A stretch of DNA of 64,000 bases from Ariolimax columbianus (Eukaryota; Mollusca; Gastropoda; Stylommatophora; Arionidae). A program made the position numbers and the translations under genes. How positions within the stretch are numbered: position 1 is the first letter of the stretch; each line of letters opens with the position of its first letter. The stretch lies in the NCBI GenBank assembly GCA_036924085.1, contig JAVGWX010000019.1, positions 4,729,641 to 4,793,640 on the forward strand, written 5' to 3'. Shown here in pieces: positions 20,410-31,133 of the stretch. The notes beneath the pieces are model-generated. The model was not told where the DNA came from. It saw nothing but the letters and a program-made list of their open reading frames with translations, and made no database searches.

Positions 20410-21240
20410 ACGAATATAGTTCTATGGTGGATCCAGTTACAACCTGCTGATACCAGTAACAAGTGGATATGTTATATGATATCCAAACAAGGCAACAACA
20501 AATACCTTAATCAAAACTGGCTTTTGTAACGGTAAAGCTTCTCAACGTGTGCTCCTCGAGGACCCTCTGGGGAACTCATCAACATTTCAGCTCCACGATC
20601 GATCCCGTAGTGAGAAACGATTATTAAAATAGGAGTTTTATTGATATTTCGATGTGAAAACTAGTCTACTCTTGGATATAAGTACATTTTCAGAAATTCT
20701 TAAGTTTACATTTAAAATACTGTAAACATTGATATGTAGAAACCACATAAACATAACTTCTTGAGCTCTGCGCCAGTTTTGATGAGTGTCTATGGCAAGG
20801 TTTGAGAGTCTCTGATCGACACCACGTGTATGTCTGTAATGCACATATAACGTCAGTGTATACTGCATCGCGAAACAAGTCATGTCCATGATAATTTCCA
20901 TGAACTGGAATGAACTTCAGATTAATCACAAACTCCATATTACCCCCTTTTTTATTTGAACACCCAACGAAACATGTAGGCCCCTATTGAGCAGAAAATC
21001 AATCGAGCACAAATCAATATCGGGGACAATGACAGATAAGAAGGTGTCGCCCCACCTTCCAACAAGGGAAACATGACAAATAATTGTGACAACAGCTTGT
21101 CCTTTTATCCGTCTCACCAAAAACTTCAAGTCCATAACGATATTACTAGGTAGCTAGATCTACAGTCGAGTCTACCGTGTTACAGTAGTCCTCCGCGGGC
21201 CCTTTTTTAACCTGTTCTCTCTGTGTTTGGTATATCTGTG
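20410..21240. other. Unassigned intron DNA
   Basis: No long frame above chance and no recognised repeat. Confidence 0.4.
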
Positions 21241-21264
21241 TACACGTACCTTCCATGTAAAGGT

Positions 21265-21821
21265 TGTTGTTGTTGTGAATGCCCACAATGAGCAGGTCTA
21301 CTCATTTGTGCGTGAGTGACGGGGTGCAGTAGCTTTCCTCACATCCCAAGCGTCCTGATGAAGGTGGACCGTGGTCCTCCATGCGGTTGTGCTATGCTGG
21401 GCTTAATCTGAGTGATGCTCACTACTGCGGAGATCACGTCAGTCCCTCACCTGATTAGCCAGACTACCAAGAAGAACAGTCCGTTTCCAGGGAGGACTAC
21501 GAGGAAGCTGAGGTGAGGGTCTTGGCCAGTATATTTTGCCTGACCCTGACTAACATGTCTGACCAGTATGTTGTGCCTGACCCTGACTAACATGCCTGAT
21601 CAGTATGTTGTGCCTGACCCTGACTAACATGCCTGATCAGTATGTTATGCCTGACCCTGACTAACATGCCTGATCAGTATGTTGTGCCTGACCCTGACTA
21701 ACATGTCTGATCAGTATGTTGTGCCTGACCCTGACTAACATGCCTGATCAGTATATTGTGCCTGACCCTAACTAGCATGTCTGATCAGTATGTTATGCCT
21801 GACCAGACGTTAGTCTTCCTT
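21265..21821 (-). mobile_element. CAA-tailed retroposon with tandem head
   Basis: Same layout as 19587-20107. A 16-bp imperfect target duplication flanks it (CCTTCCATGTAAAGGT at 21249; CCCTCCATGCAAAAGT at 21822; three differences). The TTG tail run is short (21263-21277). The head array has about eight 37-bp units. Confidence 0.9.
21530..21800. repeat. 37-bp head repeat of the CAA-tailed element
   Basis: Seven to eight copies of CTGATCAGTATGTTGTGCCT plus GACCCTGACTAACATGC. Confidence 0.9.
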
Positions 21822-21879
21822 CCCTCCATGCAAAAGTAACACCAACGCAGTCACTATATCTAGGAGGTGAGGGGCTTGT

Positions 21880-22262
21880 CTCTCAAGAAACGAATAAATG
21901 AAAGCGAAACGGTGGAATTTCGAATCCTGTAAGTTTCAAACGTCCACATCTCTCAAGGGAAGTGGGACCAGCGCCTGGTGCTATCAGAGATGGACGATAA
22001 AACTAGAAGATCCAGTGAACACGCTGCTCACATAAAAGAACCTTTGGCAGTTGAAAATGGGAAAGCGCCGGCTTTTGGCTGCTGCTAGGGCAAAATTCTA
22101 AAAGTAATTAATTTCCAATCCAATAACCAGCCAACCTTCCCCCAGGCATAGTTAGCCGCAAGAAGTAAAAGCACGTACTACGGATAGCCTTCGACTGCAT
22201 GGCAGCAGGCATACACCTGCCTGTTTGAATACGATGATTCCAAGTATCCAAGTAAAACACAC
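21880..22262 (+). mobile_element. SINE related to family S1, alternative 3' half
   Basis: GGAATTTCGAATCCTG, CTTTGGCAGTTGAAAATGGG, CCTTCCCCCAGGCATAGTTA, TACTACGGATAGCCTTCGAC and CTGTTTGAATACGATGATTC. The 3' half matches 29755-29870. Confidence 0.6.
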
Positions 22263-22339
22263 TTGAGCAAACCTATAGTACTATTTGTTTGTAATTGGCC
22301 AACGGTTATTGTTATGTGTATCGGTGGTGTTCATAACAT

Positions 22340-23010
22340 AACATAACTTAACGTATTTATACTGGTTTAGAAGACTCTGCAGAGTCTGTATACAACCAGT
22401 TTATTTACATTCACTTGATCTTCTTCTTCTTCTTCTTCTGCGTTCGTTCTCAATCTCCCGCTACCAAACCCTGAAAGGGCTTAAGTAGCAGAATGTAGTC
22501 CAGAGAACGGAATGCGTTGTGTCGTAGTTTACAGCTTGACTGCGATATTTGCACCTTTCGGTCCAACATATCCGACTTCAGCAAGCATTTTTTTAGTACC
22601 GGGTTAGCATTCCCTCTTCGATCCCTTCTCCTTAGCCAGTCTGCCTTGCTACAGGATCACCGCGTGGAGGTGTAGAAGGGTCTTGGCAGCTCTGGTTCGC
22701 TGGCCCTGACGCTAGCAGTCAGTTATGGGTCGCCAACCACTGCAGCTCATGCGCTGCTCAGCGTCTTGATCCCATTCACTTGATCTAAAAATACATATCC
22801 AATCTTTTCTTGAATGTATTATTTTACCAAGCTTTCACTATTTCATGTGGCAATGTATTACACGCATTTACCATATGCTTGAATGTACTGACAAACGGAC
22901 AGCAAACATTCTTTTAGCTAATCTGGGACTTCTTCTCCGCATCCGTGGAAAACCATGTTAGTAACGCCTATATTATGGCATCTCATTCGGGGTATTGTTT
23001 CTAGAGCTTT
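22340..23010 (-). mobile_element. CR1/L2-like LINE 3' end, split by a nested SINE
   Basis: At the left edge (minus strand) the 3' terminus reads TTGTATACAGACTCTGCAGA, GTCTTCTAAACCAGTATAAA and TTAAGTTATGTTATG. To the right of the insertion (from 22773) the C-terminal coding end continues; it parallels 26090-26230 (TCACTTGATCTAAAAA, TGTGGCAATGTATTAC). Confidence 0.75.
22422..22772 (-). mobile_element. GAA-tailed SINE-like element, complete, with target-site duplication
   Basis: The 351-bp insertion is flanked by CATTCACTTGATCT at 22408-22421 and 22773-22786, an exact 14-bp duplication. On the minus strand it starts GGATCAAGACGCTGAGCAGC, holds the internal duplicated segment that seeded the 12165 array, and ends AACGCAGAAGAAGAAGAAGA. 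This copy defines the family boundaries. Confidence 0.93.
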
Positions 23011-23315
23011 CGTTCAAACCCAAAAGATCTGCCACTCCACCCTCGGCAAGAAATAAGTTGGAGAGGCTAGCACCATTGAAAAGGAGGGTTTCTCTATCAG
23101 TCGCCCTTTACGATAAGTTCTCAGTGTGGCAGTGGCCATATTCTCGGCGTCACTAACAGAGACCTTTTAGAACTGACTGTCAAATCAATATTGGATTGGA
23201 GGTCAGAATAATTATTGATACAAAGGCAATACAAGAATGATGGTTAAGTAAAACGTTATCGATATTAGGAGATGTCGACACCGTAAGGCAGACTTGACTT
23301 CTGGTTGTCAATTGG

Positions 23316-23321
<6 letters not shown>

Positions 23322-23347
<26 letters not shown>

Positions 23348-23655
23348 TTGTTATTGCTGTTGTTGTTGTTTAATGGCAACAATGAGTAATTTTACTTTTT
23401 TGTGCGCCCTGAAAAGGGCGCTAAGTTGCGGGTTGTAGTAGCTTTCCTCACATCTCGAGCGTGCTGATGAAGGTGGACCGCGGTCGTCCAGACGGCTGTG
23501 CTATGCTCGGCTTCATGTCCGTGACGCTCACTACTACGGGGATTACGTCGATCTATATCTCGTCAGACAGACTGCCTTGAAACCAGCCTGTTTCCAGGGA
23601 CGTCCCATGGAAGAGAATTAGTGGCCTTGGTCAGTGGATTGTGCCTGACGGGAAG
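23322..23655 (-). mobile_element. CAA-tailed retroposon with a single head unit
   Basis: A TTG run at 23322-23370, the GCGCCCTGAAAAGGGCGC hairpin, GATGAAGGTGGACCGCGGTC, GGGATTACGTCGATC and one head unit (TCAGTGGATTGTGCCTGACG). Imperfect duplication candidates are TTGTCAATTG (left) and TTGTCATTTG (right). Confidence 0.85.
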
Positions 23656-23879
23656 TGACCATTGTCATTTGTCGTTACGTGCAGTCACCTACTGCTGGAA
23701 TATCACATTACAGAAACAACCAAACTACATCAACAACACGACAAAATAACAACAATAACATGCTATCATCGCTACAAGCTTCGACTCTTCGAATGTGTGG
23801 CAGTAGGCACTTCCAATTTTTTCTCACTAGTCTGAACGCATGATTATCCTTAAGGTCTTCTGCAACTTTTGTTTTAATT

Positions 23880-25065
23880 AGACATTCGGATGCTTTGTAA
23901 TTAGACATTCGGATGCTTTGTAATTAGACATTCGGATGCTTTGTAATTAGACATTCGGATGCTTTGTAATTAGACATTCGGATGCTTTGTAATTAGACAT
24001 TCGGATGCTTTGTAATTAGACATTCGGATGCTTTGTAATTAGACATTCGGATGCTTTGTAATTAGACATTCGGATGCTTTGTAATTAGACATTCGGATGC
24101 TTTGTAATTAGACATTCGGATGCTTTGTAATTAGACATTCGGATGCTTTGTAATTAGACATTCGGATGCTTTGTAATTAGACATTCGGATGCTTTGTAAT
24201 TAGACATTCGGATGCTTTGTAATTAGACATTCGGATGCTTTGTAATTAGACATTCGGATGCTTTGTAATTAGACATTCGGATGCTTTGTAATTAGACATT
24301 CGGATGCTTTGTAATTAGACATTCGGATGCTTTGTAATTAGACATTCGGATGCTTTGTAATTAGACATTCGGATGCTTTGTAATTAGACATTCGGATGCT
24401 TTGTAATTAGACATTCGGATGCTTTGTAATTAGACATTCGGATGCTTTGTAATTAGACATTCGGATGCTTTGTAATTAGACATTCGGATGCTTTGTAATT
24501 AGACATTCGGATGCTTTGTAATTAGACATTCGGATGCTTTGTAATTAGACATTCGGATGCTTTGTAATTAGACATTCGGATGCTTTGTAATTAGACATTC
24601 GGATGCTTTGTAATTAGACATTCGGATGCTTTGTAATTAGACATTCGGATGCTTTGTAATTAGACATTCGGATGCTTTGTAATTAGACATTCGGATGCTT
24701 TGTAATTAGACATTCGGATGCTTTGTAATTAGACATTCGGATGCTTTGTAATTAGACATTCGGATGCTTTGTAATTAGACATTCGGATGCTTTGTAATTA
24801 GACATTCGGATGCTTTGTAATTAGACATTCGGATGCTTTGTAATTAGACATTTGGATGCTTTGTAATTAGACATTCGGATGCTTTGTAATTAGACATTCG
24901 GATGCTTTGTAATTAGACATTCGGATGCTTTGTAATTAGACATTCGGATGCTTTGTAATTAGACATTCGGATGCTTTGTAATTAGACATTCGGATGTTTT
25001 GTAATTAGACATTCGGATGCTTTGTAATTAGACATTCGGATGCTTTGTAATTAGACATTAGGATT
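23880..25065. repeat. 23-bp satellite-like array, very homogeneous
   Basis: About 51 copies of ATTAGACATTCGGATGCTTT plus GTA. Only two or three single-base variants are visible (24850, 24997, 25060), so the array is either young or actively homogenised. It lies in the intron between exons 4 and 5. Confidence 0.96.
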
Positions 25066-25176
25066 CATCTAGTCCGTACCGGTTCTGATTTGATTGTTGA
25101 ATGTCAGCCGATGCGGACGACACCAACAACGCCGCACAGCTCAACATGGATGATGTATTAATTGGACACTAGAGAG

Positions 25177-25450
25177 GGAGCCGCGTAGCGCAGTCGTTAG
25201 CGCCCTGGCTTCGCCTCTGAGTGGTCCTGGGTTCATTCCCCAGTTGAGGCGGTAATGTTTTTTTCCGACCGCAATGGCTCCCGGGTCGAACCAGCCTTAA
25301 ATGGGTACCGGTTCAGTCCGGGAAGTAAAAGCGGCGAGGGAGAGGAGATGGCTACCGCCCTCATATAGCCGAGCCTTTGAAATGTGAGATCGCTAACACC
25401 TCACACCCCTACGGCAGTAATGCTATGGGATACTTTACTTTACTTTACTT
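25177..25450 (+). mobile_element. tRNA-derived SINE with TTTAC tail
   Basis: GGAGCCGCGTAGCGCAGTCG and TTAGCGCCCTGGCTTCG (A-box side) and GGTCCTGGGTTCATTCCCCA (B-box side) form the head. The body has AAATGGGTACCGGTTCAGTC and AGTAAAAGCGGCGAG. The tail is (TTTAC)n. TAGAGAG occurs at 25170 and 25451 as a short target duplication. Confidence 0.88.
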
Positions 25451-25639
25451 TAGAGAGACTCGATAAAAAAGAAAATAAAATGGCGGGAATGAGCTGAAAC
25501 CGTTGTTACGACTAACAGCAACCATCACCAACTACATTGGCAATGTTTGCATTAGGCAATACACCAGCAACAACAATTTCTTTATCACTGACACAATCAA
25601 AATGTAACTGACAACAACAACAACTGAGAAATAACTCAC

Positions 25640-25915
25640 CAACGCTGGCAGTTCTTCTCTTGTATTCTCGCCCTCAACATCAGCATAACGGGTCGCTCTG
25701 GCCGGATACTGACGCCCCTGACCGCCACTGTAATACTGCTGGGGTTGGTGCTGATGTGGTGGCTGGGACCCGTCCATCATTGAGGGAGGGGATATCAGCT
25801 TCAGGTTGACATCCACACTAATACGCTGTCCGTCCTGTGTCAGGATCTGCTGGCTGAATGGCTGGACCATCACTTCCGTCTGATATTGATGGCTATGGTT
25901 CGTTAACTGCACAGG
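25640..25915 (-). CDS. Host gene, exon 4 of 8 seen
   Basis: This 276-bp exon has 92 codons in phase 0. The acceptor is TTCTTGTTCAAATGTAG and the donor TTG/GTGAGT, a strong consensus. The peptide begins PVQLTNHSHQYQTEV. It holds a non-repetitive strip, QQILTQDGQRISVDVNLKL (about residues 22-40), that looks like a short amphipathic beta or linear motif. A His/Gln/Pro-rich linker and ATRYADVEGENTREELPAL follow. The alternation of a conserved-looking motif with linker is typical of ciliary or scaffold proteins, but this is only an impression. The exon is flanked by a 23-bp satellite-like array upstream in + coordinates and by an L2-like 3' end at 26028. Confidence 0.78.
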
Positions 25916-26027
25916 CTACATTTGAACAAGAAAATGGGTTTTTGCAAACATAAAATGAGAGAGGCAAACTAAAAGACATCAATGCGGAAATGTGAAACAA
26001 TAAATGATTAATCTAGGAATTTAAACT

Positions 26028-26240
26028 TAACATCTTTATGCTGTTTTAAAAGACTGCAGGGTCTATATACAACCAGTTTCTTTTACATTCACTTGATCTA
26101 AAAACTTTGCGCATCCTATCTATTTCTGAATGCAATAATTTATCCTGCCTCCAATACTTCCTGTGGCAATACATTCCAAGCATTTATCCCTCTCTGACTA
26201 AAAAACATTTCCTAACATCCAACCTCGACGTTTTAAAAAT
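26028..26240 (-). mobile_element. CR1/L2-like LINE 3' end with C-terminal coding
   Basis: On the minus strand the coding end reads FFSQRGINAWNVLPQEVLEAG, broken by a stop, the standard 'xxNxWNxLPxEVVxA' end of CR1/L2-type RTs. The 3' UTR follows: GGTTGTATATAGACCCTGCA, GTCTTTTAAAACAGCATAAA, GATGTTAAGTTTAA. The upstream coding segment (TRTRGHSYKL) flows straight into the 38-bp array. Confidence 0.8.
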
Positions 26241-29015
26241 TAATTTATAGCTGTGCCCTCTTGTTCTTGTAGGCGTCTGTATTTATAGCTGTACCCTCTT
26301 ATTCTTGTAGGCGTCTGTATTTATAGATGTGCCCTCCTGTTCTTGAAGGCGTCTGTATTTATAGCTGTACCCTCTTGTTCTTGTAGGCGTCTGTATTTAT
26401 AGCTATACCCTCTTGTTCTTGTAGGCGTCTGTATTTATAGCTGTACCCTCTTGTTCTTGTAGGCGTCTGTATTTATAGCTGTACCCTCTTGTTCTTGAAG
26501 GCGTCTGTATTTATAGCTGTACCCTCTTGTTCTTGTAGGCGTCTGTATTTATAGCTATACCCTTTTGTTCTTGTAGGCGTCTGTATTTATAGCTGTACCC
26601 TCTTGTTCTTGTAGGCGTCTGTATTTATAGCTGTACCCTCTTGTTCTTGTAGGCGTCTGTATTTATAGCTGTACTCTGTTGTTCTTGAAGGCGTCTGTAT
26701 TTATAGCTGTACCCTCTTGTTCTTGTAGGCGTCTGTATTTATAGCTGTACCCTCTTGTTCTTGTAGGCGTCTGTATTTATAGCTGTACCCTCTTGTTCTT
26801 GAAGGCGTCTGTATTTATAGCTGTACCCTCTTGTTCTTGTAGGCGTCTGTATTTATAGCTGTACCCTCTTGTTCTTGTAGGCGTCTGTATTTATAGCTGT
26901 ACCCTCTTGTTCTTGTAGGCGTCTGTATTTATAGCTGTGCCCTCTTGTTCTTGTAGGCGACTGTATTTATAGCTGTGCCCTCTTGTTCTTGTAGGCGTCT
27001 GTATTTATAGATGTGCCCTCTTGTTCTTGAAGGCGTCTGTATTTATAGCTGTACCCGCTTGTTCTTGTAGGCGTCTATATTTATAGCTGTACCCTCTTGT
27101 TCTTGTAGGCGTCTGTATTTATAGCTGTACCCTCTTGTTCTTGTAGGCGTCTGTATTTATAGCTGTACCCTCTTGTTCTTGTAGGCGTCTGTATTTATAG
27201 ATGTGCCCTCCTGTTCTTGTAGGCGTCTGTATTTATAGCTGTACCCTCTTGTTCTTGTAGGCGTCTGTATTTATAGCTGTACCCTCTTGTTCTTGTAGGC
27301 GTCTGTATTTATAGCTGTACCCTCTTGTTCTTGTAGGCGTCTGTATTTATAGCTGTACCCTCTTGTTCTTGTAGGCGTCTGTATTTATAGATGTGCCCTC
27401 CTGTTTTTGTAGGCGTCTGTATTTATAGATGTGCCCTCCTGTTTTTGTAGGCGTCTGTATTTATAGATGTGCCCTCCTGTTTTTGTAGGCGTCTGTATTT
27501 ATAGCTGTACCCTCTTGTTCTTGTAGGCGTCTGTATTTATAGCTGTACCCTCTTGTTCTTGTAGGCGTCTGTATTTATAGCTGTACCCTCTTGTTCTTGT
27601 AGGCGTCTGTATTTATAGCTGTACCCTCTTATTCTTGTAGGCGTCTGTATTTATAGATGTGCCCTCCTGTTCTTGAAGGCGTCTGTATTTATAGCTGTAC
27701 CCTCTTGTTCTTGTAGGCGTCTGTATTTATAGCTATACCCTCTTGTTCTTGTAGGCGTCTGTATTTATAGCTGTACCCTCTTGTTCTTGTAGGCGTCTGT
27801 ATTTATAGCTGTACCCTCTTGTTCTTGAAGGCGTCTGTATTTATAGCTGTACCCTCTTGTTCTTGTAGGCGTCTGTATTTATAGCTATACCCTCTTGTTC
27901 TTGTAGGCGTCTGTATTTATAGCTGTACCCTCTTGTTCTTGTAGGCGTCTGTATTTATAGCTGTACCCTCTTGGTCTTGTAGGCGTCTGTATTTATAGCT
28001 GTACTCTGTTGTTCTTGAAGGCGTCTGTATTTATAGCTGTACCCTCTTGTTCTTGTAGGCGTCTGTATTTATAGCTGTACCCTCTTGTTCTTGTAGGCGT
28101 CTGTATTTATAGCTGTACCCTCTTGTTCTTGAAGGCGTCTGTATTTATAGCTGTACCCTCTTGTTCTTGAAGGCGTCTGTATTTATAGCTGTACCCTCTT
28201 GTTCTTGTAGGCGTCTGTATTTATAGCTGTACCCTCTTGTTCTTGTAGGCGTCTGTATTTATAGCTGTGCCCTCTTGTTCTTGTAGGCGACTGTATTTAT
28301 AGCTGTGCCCTCTTGTTCTTGTAGGCGTCTGTATTTATAGATGTGCCCTCTTGTTCTTGAAGGCGTCTGTATTTATAGCTGTACCCGCTTGTTCTTGTAG
28401 GCGTCTATATTTATAGCTGTACCCTCTTGTTCTTGTAGGCGTCTGTATTTATAGCTGTACCCTCTTGTTCTTGTAGGCGTCTGTATTTATAGCTGTACCC
28501 TCTTGTTCTTGTAGGCGTCTGTATTTATAGATGTGCCCTCCTGTTCTTGTAGGCGTCTGTATTTATAGCTGTACCCTCTTGTTCTTGTAGTCGTCTGTAT
28601 TTATAGCTGTACCCTCTTGTTCTTGTAGGCGTCTGTATTTATAGATGTGCCCTCCTGTTTTTGTAGGCGTCTGTATTTATAGCTGTACCCTCTTGTTCTT
28701 GTAGGCGTCTGTATTTATAGCTGTACCCTCTTGTTCTTGTAGGCGTCTGTATTTATAGCTGTACCCTCTTGTTCTTGTAGGCGTCTGTATTTATAGCTGT
28801 ACCCTCTTGTTCTTGTAGGCGTCTGTATTTATAGATGTGCCCTCCTGTTCTTGTAGGCGTCTGTATTTATAGATGTGCCCTCCTGTTCTTGTAGGCGTCT
28901 GTATTTATAGATGTGCCCTCCTGTTCTTGTAGGCGTCTGTATTTATAGATGTGCCCTCCTGTTCTTGTAGGCGTCTGTATTTATAGCTGTACCCTCCTGT
29001 TTTTGTAGGCGTCTG
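26235..29015. repeat. 38-bp array derived from a CR1/L2-like coding segment, with 1330-bp higher-order unit
   Basis: About 73 copies of CTGTACCCTCTTGTTCTTGT plus AGGCGTCTGTATTTATAG. Marker variants recur exactly 1330 bp (35 units) apart: ATTCTTGTAG at 26301 and 27631, GTACTCTGTT at 26671 and 28001, GTAGGCGACT at 26951-style and 28281-style positions, and GTACCCGCTT at 27051 and 28381. Confidence 0.95.
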
Positions 29016-29019
29016 TATT

Positions 29020-29440
29020 TTGAATTAATTAGATTAGATGGACAGAAACAGGAAGGATAGAAACAGCCAGGAGAAAAAATATACTTTCTCTTCTTAGATT
29101 CACAGTCATTGACTGCAGGAGGAACTTGCACATGGACACCATTTGCCTTATGCAACATGGAAGCTTTCATTCGTGATTTCCAATTCGGCTTCCACGGTTC
29201 ATTTATCGCCAGGTTGCTTTAGGTTGGCCTCTCTTTCGTCTTCCCTCTGGAGTCCATACCATGTCCGTCCTAGTAGTGGTGCCATGTTATCATCTTGGGA
29301 CATGGTCCTGCCAACTCCAGCTACAACTGGTTTTGGTTGTGTGAATGTCCTCCTGACTGCTAGGTGCAAGCAGTTCTCGGATGGCGACGGTATTCGGCGA
29401 GAGATTTCAATGAATCCTTCTTAGACAGCTTAGCCAGGTT
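29020..29440 (-). pseudogene. Non-LTR RT C-terminal end
   Basis: On the minus strand it reads WTPEGRRKRGQPKATWR (about 29190-29250), then VEAELEITNESF, the standard 'WxPEGxRKRGRPxxTWRR' end of an APE-type RT ORF. It borders the 38-bp array on its 3' side. Confidence 0.7.
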
Positions 29441-29479
29441 GTGTGGAAAGATCGCCATTTTAACGTTTTGTTTTCTGTT

Positions 29480-29870
29480 ACTAGTGGTAAGGTAGTGGTA
29501 GGTAAGGTATCTGCCTCGGGTGTCAGAGGTCGCGGGTTCGAATCACGGTTGGAGACCGAGATTTTTTCACGTGGATCTACCGGCAAAAATTCCCCTGATC
29601 TCTGGATAGTGAGATCGGACTCCCGTGTTAAATGTCGAGAACGTTAAAAATCACTTGGCAGTTGGAAATTGAAAAGAGTAGGCTTAACGGCCATCGCACG
29701 GACAAAAATTTCAAAATTCTAGTTACAAATCTACCCAAATTATTTGTACCTTCCCCCAGGCCTAGTATGCTCCAGGCAGTTTTAAATACCTACTACGTAT
29801 AGCCGAAGCTTTCGGCTACCTGGCAATAGATATTAACATGTTTGTTTGAATACTAGAATTCCAAATATTA
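29480..29870 (+). mobile_element. SINE family S1, alternative 3' half
   Basis: Head GTAGGTAAGGTATCTGCCTC, B-box GTCGCGGGTTCGAATCACG, body TAGTGAGATCGGACTCCCGT and TTAAAAATCACTTGGCAGTT, 3' half TACCTACTACGTATAGCC and ATGTTTGTTTGAATAC. Confidence 0.82.
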
Positions 29871-30185
29871 CAAGTTGATGGTACTCTCCAACACCCCGCA
29901 CCACATAGAAGAACATAAGATACGCAACTCTTGCATGTTCTGAGTTGTGTGTTTGGGCTGTACTGCAATGACTTTGTTGAGACTAGAAAGAGCTATTCTG
30001 GCTTTGTTAATTCTGTTTTTAATGCCTGTCCCTGTCCCAGCGTCGGTGGTAATGACGGATAACACAGCGAAGGCGTGTCCATGCCACATCGTCGGTTGTA
30101 ATGGACGGATAGCACAGCTAAGGTGTGTCACTATCCCAGCATCGGTTGTAATTGACGGATAACACAGCGAAGGCGTGTCCATTAT
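29870..30185 (-). pseudogene. RT fragment with a three-copy array at its TTDAG motif
   Basis: The minus frame reads VITTDAGTGTGIKNRINKAR, then IALSSLNKVI, the RT connection segment 'GSxVTTDGGTxxDIxNRINKAR...LNKxW'. Three copies of a 49-51-bp unit (CGTCGGTTGTAATGGACGGA) at 30040-30185 repeat the ITTDAG part. Confidence 0.65.
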
Positions 30186-31133
30186 CCTAGCGAAGTATAT
30201 AGAAAGGCGTCTCTGTGTATTGGGCAGTTCTGTAGGATGTGTTCAGGGCTCTGGACTCCAGTTCCACATGGGCAGTCCTGTAGGATGTGGTCAGGGGTCT
30301 GGACTCCAGTTCCACATTGGCAGTCCTGTAGGATGTGGTCAGGGGTCTGGACTCCAGTTCCACATGGGCAGTCCTGTAGGATGTGTTCAGGGCTCTGGAC
30401 TCCAGTTCCACATGGGCAGTCCTGTAGGATGTGGTCAGGGGTCTGGACTCCAGTTCCACATGGGCAGTCCTGTAGGATGTGGTCAGGGGTCTGGACTCCA
30501 GTTCCACATGGGCAGTCCTGTAGGATGTGTTCAGGGGTCTGGACTCCGGTTCCACATGGACAGTCAATTGTGTGTGATATCTTGAGCCGATGTAGGTGAC
30601 CCAATAGTCTGCAGTTGGCCTGTTCTCGTGAGAAAGATGGTGATTCGTTGGTGTCTGTGGAGTTTGTGGATTGGGTAAGGTATATTGCTCGGTTCCATGT
30701 CTTTTTTCCATTTTGAGTTGTACTGATTGTGTACGATGGTTTTTGTCTATCGGTAAGACACTGCATGGATAAGTTGCTCCATCTTGCCACCTGCGTTGAG
30801 CATGGCATCAGTTCTCTCATTCCCTATTCCCTTGATTCCACACTGGGAGGGTAGCCACTAAAGAGCAACTGTTGAGGTTCTTTGGATTTTGTAGAGTTCT
30901 GATCTGATTTCCCGAAGCATTTGTTCCCCTTTGGTGTTTTTTGTTGCTTCCAGTAGTGACATGCAATCTGTAAAGAATACATTCTGAGTTGGTGGGTGTT
31001 CGTCTGGTCTGGTGAACATTGTTGGTGCCTGTAGGAGCGCCATAGACTCTGCCCTAAGGCTGAAAGAAATCTTCCCAGTAGGAAAAGGTCTATAGGTTTT
31101 TACCAACATCACTATAACACGAGGCGTGTTCAA
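30182..31133 (-). pseudogene. Non-LTR RNase H and zinc-like tail with in-frame array
   Basis: Minus strand, two frames. 31133-30858 carries SFSLRAESMALLQAPTMF and VFFTDCMSLLEATKN, RNase H motifs. After a shift near 30850, WLPSQCGIKGIGNERTDAML continues the RNase H end. HLHRLKISHTIDCPCGTG and seven further 16-residue repeats follow, closing with HILQNCPIHRD. The intact family has one copy of CPCGxGxQTxEHxLQDCP here. Confidence 0.85.
30205..30570. repeat. 48-bp (16-codon) in-frame array in the RNase H tail
   Basis: Seven to eight copies of GGCAGTCCTGTAGGATGTGG, TCAGGGGTCTGGACTCCAGT, TCCACATG. On the minus strand the unit is CPCGTGVQTPDHILQD, with D/E and T/S variants. GGCAGTCCTG spacing is 48 bp (30271, 30319). 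Confidence 0.95.

Noticed and set aside
20638..21135. Cluster of short minus frames of 69-87 residues
   Set aside because: No motif, no splice context, overlapping frames of similar length.
19587..21821. Helentron/DINE-type origin for the CAA-tailed elements, because of their core tandem repeats
   Set aside because: Target-site duplications of 11-16 bp flank three copies, which rolling-circle insertion does not make; retroposition fits better.
23880..25065. Regular short repeats considered as a CRISPR array
   Set aside because: The repeats are head-to-tail without unique spacers and the genome is animal.
25177..25260. Possible functional tRNA gene
   Set aside because: A and B boxes are present, but no cloverleaf is convincing; the segment continues into a SINE body with tail and target duplication, and a second copy exists at 38372.
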